Positions 50,205 to 59,098 of a stretch of DNA of 64,000 nucleotides are shown in pieces (the first letter of the stretch is position 1; each line of letters starts with the position of its first letter). This stretch comes from Chloroflexota bacterium (GTDB taxonomy: Bacteria; Chloroflexota; Anaerolineae; Aggregatilineales; J027), in the NCBI GenBank assembly GCA_024434115.1, contig QMIT01000006.1, forward strand, positions 266,211 to 330,210, read 5' to 3'. Under the pieces are notes generated by a model. The model had not been told where the DNA came from. It searched no databases and was given only the letters and a program-made list of their open reading frames with translations. The position numbers and the translations under genes are program-made.

Positions 50205-51842
50205 ATGCGACGGTTTTGGCGTATCCGGGTTGTTTTTATTGCAATAATCTATGGCGGGGCAGTCGTTTCGGCGGATGCCCCACCCGCTCCAACCCAAGCC
50301 TCACCCTATCAACAAGGCTGCGGTGTTGTAGATTCCTCCGATGATTTTGATTACCCGATTGACACCACTCAATTTCAATTGATTAACCCTTTTATGCGTC
50401 CGAATGCCCGTTTTGAAGGCCAACTTCATGCCGGGGATGATTGGGTTAGGCGCGAAGGGTCATCACTTGGGTTGCCTGTGCGAGCCTTTGCGCCGGGGCG
50501 TGTCACCTATTCCAATCCTGAAGGGTGGGGGCGAGATCGCGGCGTCGTGATCGTGCAGCATTCCTTCCCCACTGGCACGGTCTACTCCGTTTACGGGCAT
50601 ATGGAAGAAAGCGGTGGTTATTTGTTTCCGGCGGAGGGAACATGTGTCAACAAAGGCGATATTGTCGGCGCGATTAGTGACCCTCGCCCCGCTCCCCATC
50701 TCCATTTTGAAATCCGCCTTATGTGGCCCAACTATCCGGGGCCGGGCTATTGGGACGTTGACCCCCGACTGCGTGGCTGGCTGAATCCCCGTCAGTTTAT
50801 TGAGAATTGGCGCGGCTGGCTAAATCCTGCCCATCGCTGGCATACCACCCTGATTGATGAAAGCGGCCCACTTTTTGACCCCATTTTCCGCGAAGATGGA
50901 ATACTGCTGTTTGTGGATGATAATCAATATCGTGCCTATAACAATGCGGGGGGGCGGCTTTGGGAATATCGGCTTGCGGATTCGATTGAGGTGGTGGGCT
51001 TGGCGGGCCTGACGGATGCGGATGCACAGGTCGTGTTGATTGGAGCAGCCGACGGTCGGGTGCAAATTTGGAATCAATATGGCGGCTTTTTGGACGAGTG
51101 GTCAACTGGACTGGAGGGCATTACACAAGGGCCATTTGTGTTGGGGCAATCCATTTTGCTGATAGATACCAACGCTACCCTGCATATGTTTGATATGCAG
51201 CGCCAGCCGATTGGCGACTATGCCGAAATCCGTCGAATCACTGCGCAGACTTCCACCCCCCAACTCAATTCGATATTGACCAGCAGTAATGAATTGTTGT
51301 TGTTTTCACCGGATGGTACGTTGCTCGAACGGGCCGACGTACTGCCCAATTCTGACCTTGCCGCCGCGCCGGATGGTAGTATCTACCTGCGCAATCAGGG
51401 TACGCTTGAAATCATTACCTCCGACAGCATCCATACGCTCATCTTAGAAAATCTCGACATCAACCGCACGGATAGCGCTATGCTTGTCACCGATTCCGGC
51501 CTATTGGTGCTGTGGGGTGTGAACGGTAAAGATACCCTTTCGGCGGTTTCATCTGTGGGTGAAGTTGTCTGGACAACGGAGGTCGGTGTCGAAAATCTAA
51601 GCCATGCCCGCCTGCTCCAAGCCGATGCCTGTACCCTCACCTTGGCTGACCAAACAGGGCATATCCTCGCTTTTGATAGCCAAACTGGGAATTTACTAGG
51701 ACAGGTCAGTGTTTGGGGGGATTATCGTAATGAGGTCTGGATCGGCAGCTATCCTAACGAAAATTTGCTGCGTGTGATGCTGTCGAATCAACTGCTCGGT
51801 TTTGACATCGGTGTGCTGTCAGGTCGGGCCTGCGAGTCATAA
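50205..51842 (+). CDS. Secreted M23 metallopeptidase with C-terminal propeller
   Basis: A 545-residue exported protein, the third M23 member of the window. The signal peptide (about 1-23) ends in VSA. The M23 domain (about 55-205) keeps H75, D79, H132 and H167 (HAGDDW, YGHM, HLHFEIR). Then come several beta-propeller blades of PQQ/WD40 type (about 215-540; ADGRVQIWNQYGG, LLLFSPDGTLLERAD, LAFDSQTGNLLGQ), where most M23 proteins end. The fusion of a wall hydrolase to a propeller suggests targeted or regulated cleavage. It follows lepB closely. Confidence 0.9.
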   Translation: MRRFWRIRVVFIAIIYGGAVVSADAPPAPTQASPYQQGCGVVDSSDDFDYPIDTTQFQLINPFMRPNARFEGQLHAGDDWVRREGSSLGLPVRAFAPGRVTYSNPEGWGRDRGVVIVQHSFPTGTVYSVYGHMEESGGYLFPAEGTCVNKGDIVGAISDPRPAPHLHFEIRLMWPNYPGPGYWDVDPRLRGWLNPRQFIENWRGWLNPAHRWHTTLIDESGPLFDPIFREDGILLFVDDNQYRAYNNAGGRLWEYRLADSIEVVGLAGLTDADAQVVLIGAADGRVQIWNQYGGFLDEWSTGLEGITQGPFVLGQSILLIDTNATLHMFDMQRQPIGDYAEIRRITAQTSTPQLNSILTSSNELLLFSPDGTLLERADVLPNSDLAAAPDGSIYLRNQGTLEIITSDSIHTLILENLDINRTDSAMLVTDSGLLVLWGVNGKDTLSAVSSVGEVVWTTEVGVENLSHARLLQADACTLTLADQTGHILAFDSQTGNLLGQVSVWGDYRNEVWIGSYPNENLLRVMLSNQLLGFDIGVLSGRACES

Positions 51843-51850
51843 AAATCGCC

Positions 51851-52519
51851 ATGCGCCGGGCCGAACTTATTACTCAAATCGCCGACTCTATCACGCGATT
51901 AAAACGTCCCCCACCTGTCAAAATTGCGATTGATGGCGTTGATGCATCCGGTAAAACGACCCTTGCTGATGAACTGGCCGTATTCTTGCAGCAGACCGGA
52001 CATCCTATCATTCGCGCTTCGATAGATGGTTTTCATAATCCGCGTGAGGTACGTCATCAAAAAGGCCCGCTTTCGCCTGAAGGTTATTTCTATGATTCAT
52101 TCGATTACCCAGCCCTCAAGAAATTGCTGCTTGACCCCCTCAGTGAAAACGGCGATTTGCATTATCAGGCCGCCCTTTTTGATTTCAGAACCGATGGCGC
52201 TGTGAAAGCTCCTATCGAAATTGCACCCCCCAATGCCATTTTGCTGTTCGATGGGGTATTCCTGCAACGACCTGAGTTAACCGCCTATTGGGATTTCACC
52301 ATTTTTGTAGACGTGTCGTTCGAGGTTGCGTTGGTGCGGGCATTCGAACGTGATTTGCCGCTATTTGGGGATAAAGCAATCGTGTTGGGGCGTTATCAAA
52401 AACGCTACATCCCGGCCCAACGAAACTATATGGACTTATGCCATCCCCGTGACCATGCGAATATCGTGGTTGAAAACGATGATCCGCCCAATGCCCGTCT
52501 CATCTTCAAGCAGCTTTGA
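51851..52519 (+). CDS. Uridine kinase-like P-loop protein
   Basis: A 222-residue nucleotide-binding protein of the uridine kinase/phosphoribulokinase group. Walker A is GVDASGKT (29-36). DGFHNPREVRH is the substrate-side segment, FDGVFLQRPEL holds a second-site motif, and the lid-like part is RYQKRYIPAQRNYMD. This group often occurs in bacteria lacking udk, but its substrate is unsettled. It lies 8 bp after the M23 gene, the last of three genes in this unit. The terminator at 52527 follows. Confidence 0.85.
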   Translation: MRRAELITQIADSITRLKRPPPVKIAIDGVDASGKTTLADELAVFLQQTGHPIIRASIDGFHNPREVRHQKGPLSPEGYFYDSFDYPALKKLLLDPLSENGDLHYQAALFDFRTDGAVKAPIEIAPPNAILLFDGVFLQRPELTAYWDFTIFVDVSFEVALVRAFERDLPLFGDKAIVLGRYQKRYIPAQRNYMDLCHPRDHANIVVENDDPPNARLIFKQL

Positions 52520-52526
52520 AAACAAA

Positions 52527-52568
52527 AATGCCCAACCCCTCGTTTTGGAAGGATTGGGCATTATTTTT
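52527..52568. terminator. Terminator between convergent genes
   Basis: AATGCCCAA (52527-52535) pairs with TTGGGCATT (52554-52562), followed by ATTTTT. The reverse strand has TTTTTGTTTTC after the stem. It serves the kinase-like gene on the plus strand and the glucosidase gene on the minus strand, whose stop codon overlaps it. Confidence 0.85.
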
Positions 52569-54198
52569 ACCCCAATTTGATGAGGCAGCCTTCATTGGCA
52601 CGCAGGTGAAGCGAACCAAGATTGACCGATTCCTCACGATCCAACCCGGTTGAAAGAACAATCTGCCCGCTCTGGTTGAGGGGCAAATTTAAGGTTTGCG
52701 CCGCATCCGAAAAATTGAGTGCTACCAACCAGCGTTCACTCTCGTATTCGCGGATATAGGCAAGGCAGTGCTCGTTGCTTTGTTGGACAGTCCTATAACT
52801 TCCGACATGCAAGGCGGGGGTTGCGCGACGCAGCGTCAGCAATCGGCGGGTCAGGGCCAACATCGAACGGGTATCTTTTAGCTGATTGGCGACATTGACC
52901 TCGGCATAATCATCGGCGATGCGCAGCCATGTTTGAACCCCTGCCGCGCTAAATCCGGCGTTGGCGCTGGCATCCCACTGCATCGGCGTGCGTTCAGGGT
53001 CACGCCCTAAACCGATACCTTTAACGTTTTTACCCCACGGGTCTTGTTCCAATTCAGGTAGGATGTCGACATCGTGCATCCCGATTTCATCTCCATAGTA
53101 GAGGGTAGGCGTACCGCGCAGGGTCAATAGCAGCATCATGGCAGACCGGGCGGCATCGGCCCCAACGCGGCTGGCAATCCGGTGTTCGTCATGGTTGCCG
53201 AGGACATAGTTGGGCCATGCCCCTTGTGGTACGGCGGCTTCAACCCCCTCAATCACTTTTTGGAAAATTTGTGGATTCCAAGCCGTCCCGATAAAGCCAA
53301 AATTGAACGGCATATGTAGCTCGTCCAGTTTTTCGCCATAATATTTGGCCCATTCTGCCCAGTCAAAAATATGGATTTCCCCAACCGAGAAACGTGGACG
53401 GCGGGTGCTGTAGCTGTCGAGCAGGGCGCGGAATTCGCGCATAACGCCGTGAATATCGGGATGACCTTTGTCGTGAATATGCAGTTGGGAATCGTAATCG
53501 CCAAGTGGTTTGAAGTCGGTCTTCATGTCTTCATTCGGCGGATTATCGCTTAGATGGGGGTCTTTCATGATAAAGTGGGCCACATCAATGCGGAAACCGT
53601 CCACGTCGCGTTCTAGCCAGAAGCGCACGGCATTAAGCATGGCCTGTTTCACTTCAGGGTTGCGCCAATTGAGATCGGGTTGTTCTTTGAGAAAGCTGTG
53701 TAGATAGTATTGCTGGGTGGTCTCGTCCCATTCCCAAGCGGAACCACCGAAAACGGACAGCCAATTGTTGGGTGGGCTGCCATCCTCTAAGGGGTCGGCC
53801 CAAAAATACCAGTTTCGCTTAGGATTTTTCCGTGAGGAACGCGACTCGATAAACCAAGGATGCTGATCGGAAGAGTGATTTGGCACAAAATCAATAACGA
53901 CAGATAATCCACGTTGATGGGCGTCTTTCACGAGTGTGTCGAAATCTCCCAACGTGCCGAACATGGGGTTGATGTCGCAATAATCACTGACATCATAACC
54001 AAAGTCGGCCATTGGGGAGGGGTAAATTGGCGAAAGCCAAATGGCCTCTATGCCCAATTCAGCCAAATAATCGAGCTTGCTGATGACTCCTTGCAGATCG
54101 CCAATGCCATCGTTATTGTTGTCTTTAAAGCTGCGCGGGTAGATTTGGTAGATGACACCCCGCTGCCACCACAGCGCCTCACTTGATTTCAATTGCAT
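52567..54198 (-). CDS. GH13 alpha-glucosidase, isomaltase type
   Basis: A 543-residue cytoplasmic glycosidase of the oligo-1,6-glucosidase branch (QPDLN at 173-177). ATG at 54198 follows AAGGAAAAA; the earlier ATG at 54246 adds an unrelated stretch. The nucleophile is D205, the acid/base E274 (SVGEIHIF) and the third carboxylate D337 (GNHDEHR). Val206 follows the nucleophile; in this branch Val here goes with alpha-1,6 preference, while maltases have Thr. It probably turns isomaltose-type sugars to glucose. It lies 6 bp before, and is transcribed after, the NIF3-like gene. Confidence 0.93.
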   Translation of the reverse strand: MQLKSSEALWWQRGVIYQIYPRSFKDNNNDGIGDLQGVISKLDYLAELGIEAIWLSPIYPSPMADFGYDVSDYCDINPMFGTLGDFDTLVKDAHQRGLSVVIDFVPNHSSDQHPWFIESRSSRKNPKRNWYFWADPLEDGSPPNNWLSVFGGSAWEWDETTQQYYLHSFLKEQPDLNWRNPEVKQAMLNAVRFWLERDVDGFRIDVAHFIMKDPHLSDNPPNEDMKTDFKPLGDYDSQLHIHDKGHPDIHGVMREFRALLDSYSTRRPRFSVGEIHIFDWAEWAKYYGEKLDELHMPFNFGFIGTAWNPQIFQKVIEGVEAAVPQGAWPNYVLGNHDEHRIASRVGADAARSAMMLLLTLRGTPTLYYGDEIGMHDVDILPELEQDPWGKNVKGIGLGRDPERTPMQWDASANAGFSAAGVQTWLRIADDYAEVNVANQLKDTRSMLALTRRLLTLRRATPALHVGSYRTVQQSNEHCLAYIREYESERWLVALNFSDAAQTLNLPLNQSGQIVLSTGLDREESVNLGSLHLRANEGCLIKLG

Positions 54199-54252
54199 GA
54201 GTTTTTCCTTCGGGCTTAAATTGGCCGCCAGATGAATACACAACAATCCGGG

Positions 54253-55173
54253 CTAACTGCCCCACGCATCCTGCTGGCGGATGACCGTTGCTTCAAGATT
54301 GTGTTCCCTAAACCACCCCACCATCTGATCACGCATTACTAAAAGTTCGCTGCTGTAATGGGACGCCCCGAGCATATTGATGTCGAGGCCAGCGATGTAG
54401 GCGGGAAATTCTTCGCGGCTCTTGCGGGCATATTCACTTGTCCCAAACAACCACCAATGTCCGGTGATATAGGTATCTGCACCCAATTGGCGAGCTTCAT
54501 CAATGAATTGCGGATCACCGCCGCCTCCGGGGGTAATCGCAATATGATGAACAGGCTTTCCATTGTTCAAACATTGGTCATATCGCAGCATCGGCAGTTC
54601 ACATATTTCGGCTAATTTCTGGGCGATTTCTTGGAAGGTGGTTGATTTAACCGTGCCGTGCATCCCGGCATAGCCCGCGACGTAATAGCCAAAGCGCTGT
54701 TGATCTTCTAATCCCAACGCATCGGCAAAAGCGTTGGCAGTGCTGATTTCGACATGGCAGTCCAGCGGGGCATGGCAGCTATACAGGCTGATGTTATGTT
54801 CTTTGAGTTCCTCAAGTTGTTCAACTTTGATGGGGGTGAATTCAGCGTTTTTTTCGCTGTAGGCCGTAGGGTGATGTACAAAAATAAGCGACCCCTTAGC
54901 GCCCCGTTCAACTTCTTTAGCGATGATTTTGTCAATGATGCCTTGGGTGGGAAAAACAGCGAGGTAGACCCGATCAATGGCTGCTTCAGGTTCGGGATTT
55001 TCCAGCATCAGGCCATTCCATGCCCCTTGAGCGAAAGTGGGACGATAGAACCGCTGGACGACTCCCTTATAGCTGTCGGGTAAAAATTCCTCCCAATCCT
55101 TCTCAACAAACGCTTCAACATTAAAAAACGTGTCGAGTTCGGTACAAATCTCAGGCAGGCTGACTTCGGTCAT
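54253..55173 (-). CDS. NIF3/YbgI-family dinuclear-metal protein
   Basis: A 306-residue protein of the NIF3 family. The metal ligands are visible in FVHHPTAYS, SCHAPLDCH, ITGHWWLFG and GASHYSSELL. Members bind two metal ions and form toroidal hexamers. Their biochemical role is unsettled; GTP cyclohydrolase type 2 annotations exist but are not well supported. The N-terminal 80 residues (VEKDWEEFLPDSYKG) look unlike the usual short start. It overlaps the preceding gene by 4 bp (ATGA). Confidence 0.85.
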   Translation of the reverse strand: MTEVSLPEICTELDTFFNVEAFVEKDWEEFLPDSYKGVVQRFYRPTFAQGAWNGLMLENPEPEAAIDRVYLAVFPTQGIIDKIIAKEVERGAKGSLIFVHHPTAYSEKNAEFTPIKVEQLEELKEHNISLYSCHAPLDCHVEISTANAFADALGLEDQQRFGYYVAGYAGMHGTVKSTTFQEIAQKLAEICELPMLRYDQCLNNGKPVHHIAITPGGGGDPQFIDEARQLGADTYITGHWWLFGTSEYARKSREEFPAYIAGLDINMLGASHYSSELLVMRDQMVGWFREHNLEATVIRQQDAWGS

Positions 55174-55832
55174 TCGTCGGCATCCTCATCATGTTGCGAG
55201 CGAGCAGTGCGCCCGGCATAGGCTTTGGCTTCGCGTTGGACAAATTCGACACAAGCCACAATACTGGGGTCGGGGCGGATGTCCCAGCTAAACGCGATTG
55301 TCTTGGCTTGCACGATTTCGAGTGAGGGCCATGCGGCTTCTACAAATCCCAATGCCCCCGCTTGCGGATAGAGCATTAGGCAACCTTCTACGCTTGTCGC
55401 AATTGCCCCGTCAGTAGCAGAATCATCAACGGCCCATGTCACCGATGGCAAGGTTGCGTTCGGCCCCAGATTGACCACCATCTCCCGCCATTTCCAACTT
55501 GCGGGCCGGACATTGTCCATCAGACGCAGTTCCACTGTCTCTTGCATTCCCCAAATATCTTCATCCTGTAGGCCATCGGCATGGACGGCGGCGTAGCCCA
55601 TCGCGTCCAACACCAGATACGGGGCACGATTTTCGGTAACTTGACATTCCCATGAGTCCGCATCCCAAGCACCGCCTAAGTCCAAAAGCAAAATAGGGCG
55701 TGGATTTTCGGCAAGCAGGGCCGAGCGCATCCGTTGAATCATGGCGGATACGTGCGGCATCAATTCAAAATTGGCCCGCAGATTTGCTGTGAACAGAACA
55801 ATCAAAGAAGGAAATTCGGAATGGTCACTCAT
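55170..55832 (-). CDS. Protein resembling a degenerate metallophosphoesterase
   Basis: A 220-residue protein. Its start LIVLFTANLRANFELMPHVSAMIQ, then ILLLDLGGAWDADSWE over short matches, resembles the beginning of 5'-nucleotidase-type phosphoesterases. However, the D-x-H and GD metal motifs are changed (TANLRAN, LGGAWD), so activity is unlikely. The C-terminal 100 residues resemble no family I know. It is translationally coupled to the NIF3-like gene, so it may be its partner. The assignment is weak. Confidence 0.5.
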   Translation of the reverse strand: MSDHSEFPSLIVLFTANLRANFELMPHVSAMIQRMRSALLAENPRPILLLDLGGAWDADSWECQVTENRAPYLVLDAMGYAAVHADGLQDEDIWGMQETVELRLMDNVRPASWKWREMVVNLGPNATLPSVTWAVDDSATDGAIATSVEGCLMLYPQAGALGFVEAAWPSLEIVQAKTIAFSWDIRPDPSIVACVEFVQREAKAYAGRTARSQHDEDADE

Positions 55833-55841
55833 AAACCCCGG

Positions 55842-56228
55842 CTATTCACGGATTTGGGCCAGCATATTGCCCAAATGCCAATAGGCGTCTAATCGTGAAA
55901 TTTTCTCGCCTGTAAATTGAAAGACGGATATGCCACTAAACTCAGCGGTTTTGGCATTTTTGGCTGTCCCACTGACTGACCACCGCACGGCCAGTCGGTC
56001 ATTGCCACCGGGATAAACACTATCGGTTCGCATCTCAAAAAAATGCCATGTCTCAGTCATGCCCATGAAGAATTTCCGCAGTCCATTTTCGCCCCGAAAT
56101 TCCGCCGAACCATAGGGATCGTTTACCACACAATCAGGGGTAAATAAGTGCTGGTATTGATCGAGGTCGAAGTTGTTAAGGGATTTTAGGTAATCCTCGA
56201 CCATATTCACTTGTTGCAGATAATCCAT
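55842..56228 (-). CDS. SnoaL-like/NTF2-fold protein
   Basis: A 128-residue protein. ATG at 56228 follows AGGAG at the right distance; the longer frame to 56345 overlaps the upstream gene and lacks support. It has the SnoaL-like layout: a helical start (VEDYLKSLNNFDLDQYQHLFTPDCVVNDPYG, with short motifs) and strands (RLAVRWSVSG, ISVFQFTGEKISRLDAYWH). Such proteins bind small ligands or act as hydrolases or isomerases. Substrate unknown. It follows the SRPBCC gene by 31 bp. Confidence 0.82.
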   Translation of the reverse strand: MDYLQQVNMVEDYLKSLNNFDLDQYQHLFTPDCVVNDPYGSAEFRGENGLRKFFMGMTETWHFFEMRTDSVYPGGNDRLAVRWSVSGTAKNAKTAEFSGISVFQFTGEKISRLDAYWHLGNMLAQIRE

Positions 56229-56259
56229 GTAGGATGCTCCTAATAAATTAGCTGATCGC

Positions 56260-56706
56260 TCACTCTTGTTCGAGAATGCGTTTGAGATTATTGAGACCGA
56301 CCTCCAGATTTTGGAGATTTTCCCGTTCGACCAATGTCTTGTCAAGAATGCGCCCCAAAACCGAAGCGGGCAGCATATACTCCATGCGGACGGTTAACTG
56401 GGTCTGATTGGCATCAGGGACTTCAAATTGAAAGTCAAAGGCGCAGTCTAATCCAGTCAGGGTTTTGATGTAGAGGCGCTGGTTGGCGACACACTGCATC
56501 ACCTCATGTTCCCCCCGCACTTTGATACCCATCATGTTATATTGATAGCGAGATCGAGAACCTACTTGGGTGGGAGGCGGGGTTAGGCGTTCTTGCAATT
56601 CAATTGGCGGCCACCATTCCACCATGCGTTCAGGCTGTTCGGCAATAAAGGCAAAGACCTTTTCAACTGGGGCATCAATTTTGATACTTTGTTGGACTTG
56701 AGGCAC
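56260..56706 (-). CDS. SRPBCC-family protein (polyketide cyclase-like)
   Basis: A 148-residue START/Bet v 1-fold protein with a GTG start at 56706 preceded by AGGAG. Typical elements are the start QQSIKIDAPVEKVFAFIA, the mid strand RGEHEVMQ, and the long C-terminal helix NLQNLEVGLNNLKRIL. This fold encloses a hydrophobic pocket. Together with the SnoaL-like protein it may form a small two-gene unit. The ligand is unknown. The gap to the divergent lipoprotein gene (193 bp) shows no other feature. Confidence 0.88.
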   Translation of the reverse strand: MPQVQQSIKIDAPVEKVFAFIAEQPERMVEWWPPIELQERLTPPPTQVGSRSRYQYNMMGIKVRGEHEVMQCVANQRLYIKTLTGLDCAFDFQFEVPDANQTQLTVRMEYMLPASVLGRILDKTLVERENLQNLEVGLNNLKRILEQE

Positions 56707-56899
56707 GCATCCGTCTCCTGACTCATACGAATCTCATTGGGATTTGATTATAAATGGGTTTAACGGATGTTTCAAAGGGTGGAATAACAGAGGAGGCGTA
56801 GGGCAAGGGTGACACATACGTGATGAGGCAACCGTGTAGCCAATTTCGGATGGCTTGATAATAAATTTAGACACACCTGCGATGAAAGAGGCACATTAT

Positions 56900-58945
56900 A
56901 TGACCAGACGACTATTTTGCTTATTTATGATGTTATTTGTATTGCCGATATTGGCCTGCAACTTGTCGAATAGCGATGACAACAAAAATGCCGTTCCCAC
57001 GACTGGGCCAGTCGTTGGGCCGATTCAATTGACGGCGACAGCGATTGTGTCACAGGGCGGCGATGATGTCCCCGGCGTACCAACTGCTACTCTCTTTCCA
57101 AGCGTCACTCCTACACGGCAGGCCGTTGCGAACAATCCGACTCCACAGCCATCCGGCCCACCTTCATTTAGCAATATATCGTTTAGCACGACAGCGGGCG
57201 GCGCGGATATGACGATTTTTCCACCCGGCACGAAAGAGATTTATGTGCGCTGGAACTATGCCAATGTGCCGATTGGAACCAATATGACCCGTCAATGGTA
57301 TCGGGACGGGATTTTGGTGACATCACGAGATGAGGCATGGAGCAGCAATTGGGGTATTTCGGGCCGCCTGACCCATATCAAATATTCTGATACGCAGGCT
57401 GGGCTTCCCGCAGGCAGCTATTACGTGGTCATTCGCCTGTCCAGTTTTGGTACAGAAATTTCGGGCACCTTTACGATTAGCGGGGTCGCGCCAACCTTTA
57501 GTAACCTGACATTCAGCAGCACCAGTGGCGGCACGGCGACGACTGTTTTCCCGTATGGTACACAAGAGGTCTATGCCCGTTGGCAGTTTGCCAATGTCCC
57601 CAGTGGCGCGGTGATGCGGCGCGAGTGGTATCGCAATGGGGCGCAGTTCATCAGTCGGGATGAAGCGTGGAAACCAGAGTGGGGTACGAGTGGCACACTT
57701 ACCCATATTCGTACCTACAACTTTGATTCGGGCTATGGTCTTGAACCCGGTGATTATCGTGTCCTGATTTACCTACGCGATTTTCCAACGGTGCGTGTCG
57801 AAGGTACTTTCAAGGTTGAGTCGAATTTAGGGCCACGCCTTACCAATCTGCGTTTTGCGACCAGCGGCAATGGCACAGCAGCGACCAATTTTCCCAATGG
57901 AACAAAGGCCGTCTTTGCTATCTGGGATTATGCCAATATGCCCAACGCCGCGCAGGTACGTCGTATCTGGATACGCGATGGGGTGACGGTGGCAGATCGC
58001 ACCGAAGCATGGGATTTCAGTAAATATGGCACTAGCGGCACGGTACGTGATGTCTCGCTGTTTGATAATGTGGCAGGGTTGACCCCCGGTACATATCAGG
58101 TGCGGATTTTGGTGGTCGGACAGGCAGGGGTAGAGGTGAATAGCACATTTACCATTTCGGGCAGCACTACAACCCCGGCCTTTTCCAGTTTAACCTTTTC
58201 CACAACGGCGAATGGGGCTACCCAATCGAGTTTCCCCACCAATACCAAGCAGGTATTTGCCCGTTGGAATTATGCCAATGTGCCCAATGGGTCACAGTTG
58301 ATTGTGGAATGGTATCTGAATGGTGTTATTCAATTTACCCGCCCGCAAACATGGAACACTGCCACCACCAGCGGTACATTTACCGACACCCCCTTTGATG
58401 GCAGCACCAATGTCGCGCCGGGGACATGGCAAGTCAAAGTTCAATTGTCGGGCTACCCAAGCACCGCCTTGAATGCCAGTTTCAGTGTCACCGCTCAAAC
58501 CGTCCCACCGAGCATTGGTAATTTAGGGGTCAGTGCCACCGCCAACGGCTCGCTTGCCACCGAATTTCCCTATAATCAAGGCGCGGTCTATGCGGCGTTT
58601 GATTTTGCCAATGTTTCCCCCGCCACCGAAATTCGCTCTCAACTGCAATCTATTGATGGTGGCAGTTTTAATATTGAACTCGTGGGGACATGGGTCTATG
58701 CGACCAATGGACGAGTCACCGACCTGTGGATCGGCAATCCTGTGCAGGCTCTATCGGCAGGACTCTATCGCATGACTATCCGCCTGCCTGCATCGGGGGT
58801 CTCGGTCAGCGCCGAATTCAAGATCAACCCGCCGAATGATCCGGTGGTAGACCCCAATTTCCCCTACTACATCCCACCACAGCTTGACCCGAAGGCAACA
58901 CCCCCTGTTACCCCTGTGGGAGCATGGGTGCGTGTTGGGCCGTGA
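56900..58945 (+). CDS. Lipoprotein with five internal repeats
   Basis: A 681-residue lipoprotein. MTRRLFCLFMMLFVLPILAC ends in the lipobox (Cys20); ATG at 56900 has AGAGG upstream. After a Pro/Thr-rich linker (about 30-90) come five repeats of about 110 residues. Each starts FSNxxFSTTxxG, has FPxGTKxVxxRWxYANVP, then WYRDG, and ends with PGxYxVxIxLxxxxxExxGTFTIS. The fifth is most diverged. They appear to be Ig-like beta domains. The final part is Pro-rich. It is probably a surface adhesin or stalk protein; no enzymatic motif is present. Confidence 0.88.
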   Translation: MTRRLFCLFMMLFVLPILACNLSNSDDNKNAVPTTGPVVGPIQLTATAIVSQGGDDVPGVPTATLFPSVTPTRQAVANNPTPQPSGPPSFSNISFSTTAGGADMTIFPPGTKEIYVRWNYANVPIGTNMTRQWYRDGILVTSRDEAWSSNWGISGRLTHIKYSDTQAGLPAGSYYVVIRLSSFGTEISGTFTISGVAPTFSNLTFSSTSGGTATTVFPYGTQEVYARWQFANVPSGAVMRREWYRNGAQFISRDEAWKPEWGTSGTLTHIRTYNFDSGYGLEPGDYRVLIYLRDFPTVRVEGTFKVESNLGPRLTNLRFATSGNGTAATNFPNGTKAVFAIWDYANMPNAAQVRRIWIRDGVTVADRTEAWDFSKYGTSGTVRDVSLFDNVAGLTPGTYQVRILVVGQAGVEVNSTFTISGSTTTPAFSSLTFSTTANGATQSSFPTNTKQVFARWNYANVPNGSQLIVEWYLNGVIQFTRPQTWNTATTSGTFTDTPFDGSTNVAPGTWQVKVQLSGYPSTALNASFSVTAQTVPPSIGNLGVSATANGSLATEFPYNQGAVYAAFDFANVSPATEIRSQLQSIDGGSFNIELVGTWVYATNGRVTDLWIGNPVQALSAGLYRMTIRLPASGVSVSAEFKINPPNDPVVDPNFPYYIPPQLDPKATPPVTPVGAWVRVGP

Positions 58946-58962
58946 GAATTTGAATTTTTGAC

Positions 58963-58995
58963 AAAGTGGGTTGGTCGCACCGATCAGCCCACTTT
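58963..58995 (+). terminator. Terminator after the repeat lipoprotein gene
   Basis: AAAGTGGG (58963-58970) pairs with CCCACTTT (58988-58995), with a second stem GGTCG/CGATC inside. The arm ends in TTTT. It lies 17 bases past the stop codon. Confidence 0.7.
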
Positions 58996-59047
58996 TCCCA
59001 CACGAATCTACACGCTCCCCCTGCGATAGATAGACCCCGCCTCATAA

Positions 59048-59076
59048 TTGAGTTAGGATAGAACTGTTGATACATA
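59048..59076 (+). promoter_or_regulatory. Candidate promoter of the PBP gene
   Basis: TTGAGT (59048-59053), a 17-bp spacer and TACATA (59071-59076) lie 22 bases before the start at 59099. Confidence 0.45.
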
Positions 59077-59098
59077 ACTAAGTCAAGGCAATTTCCCC

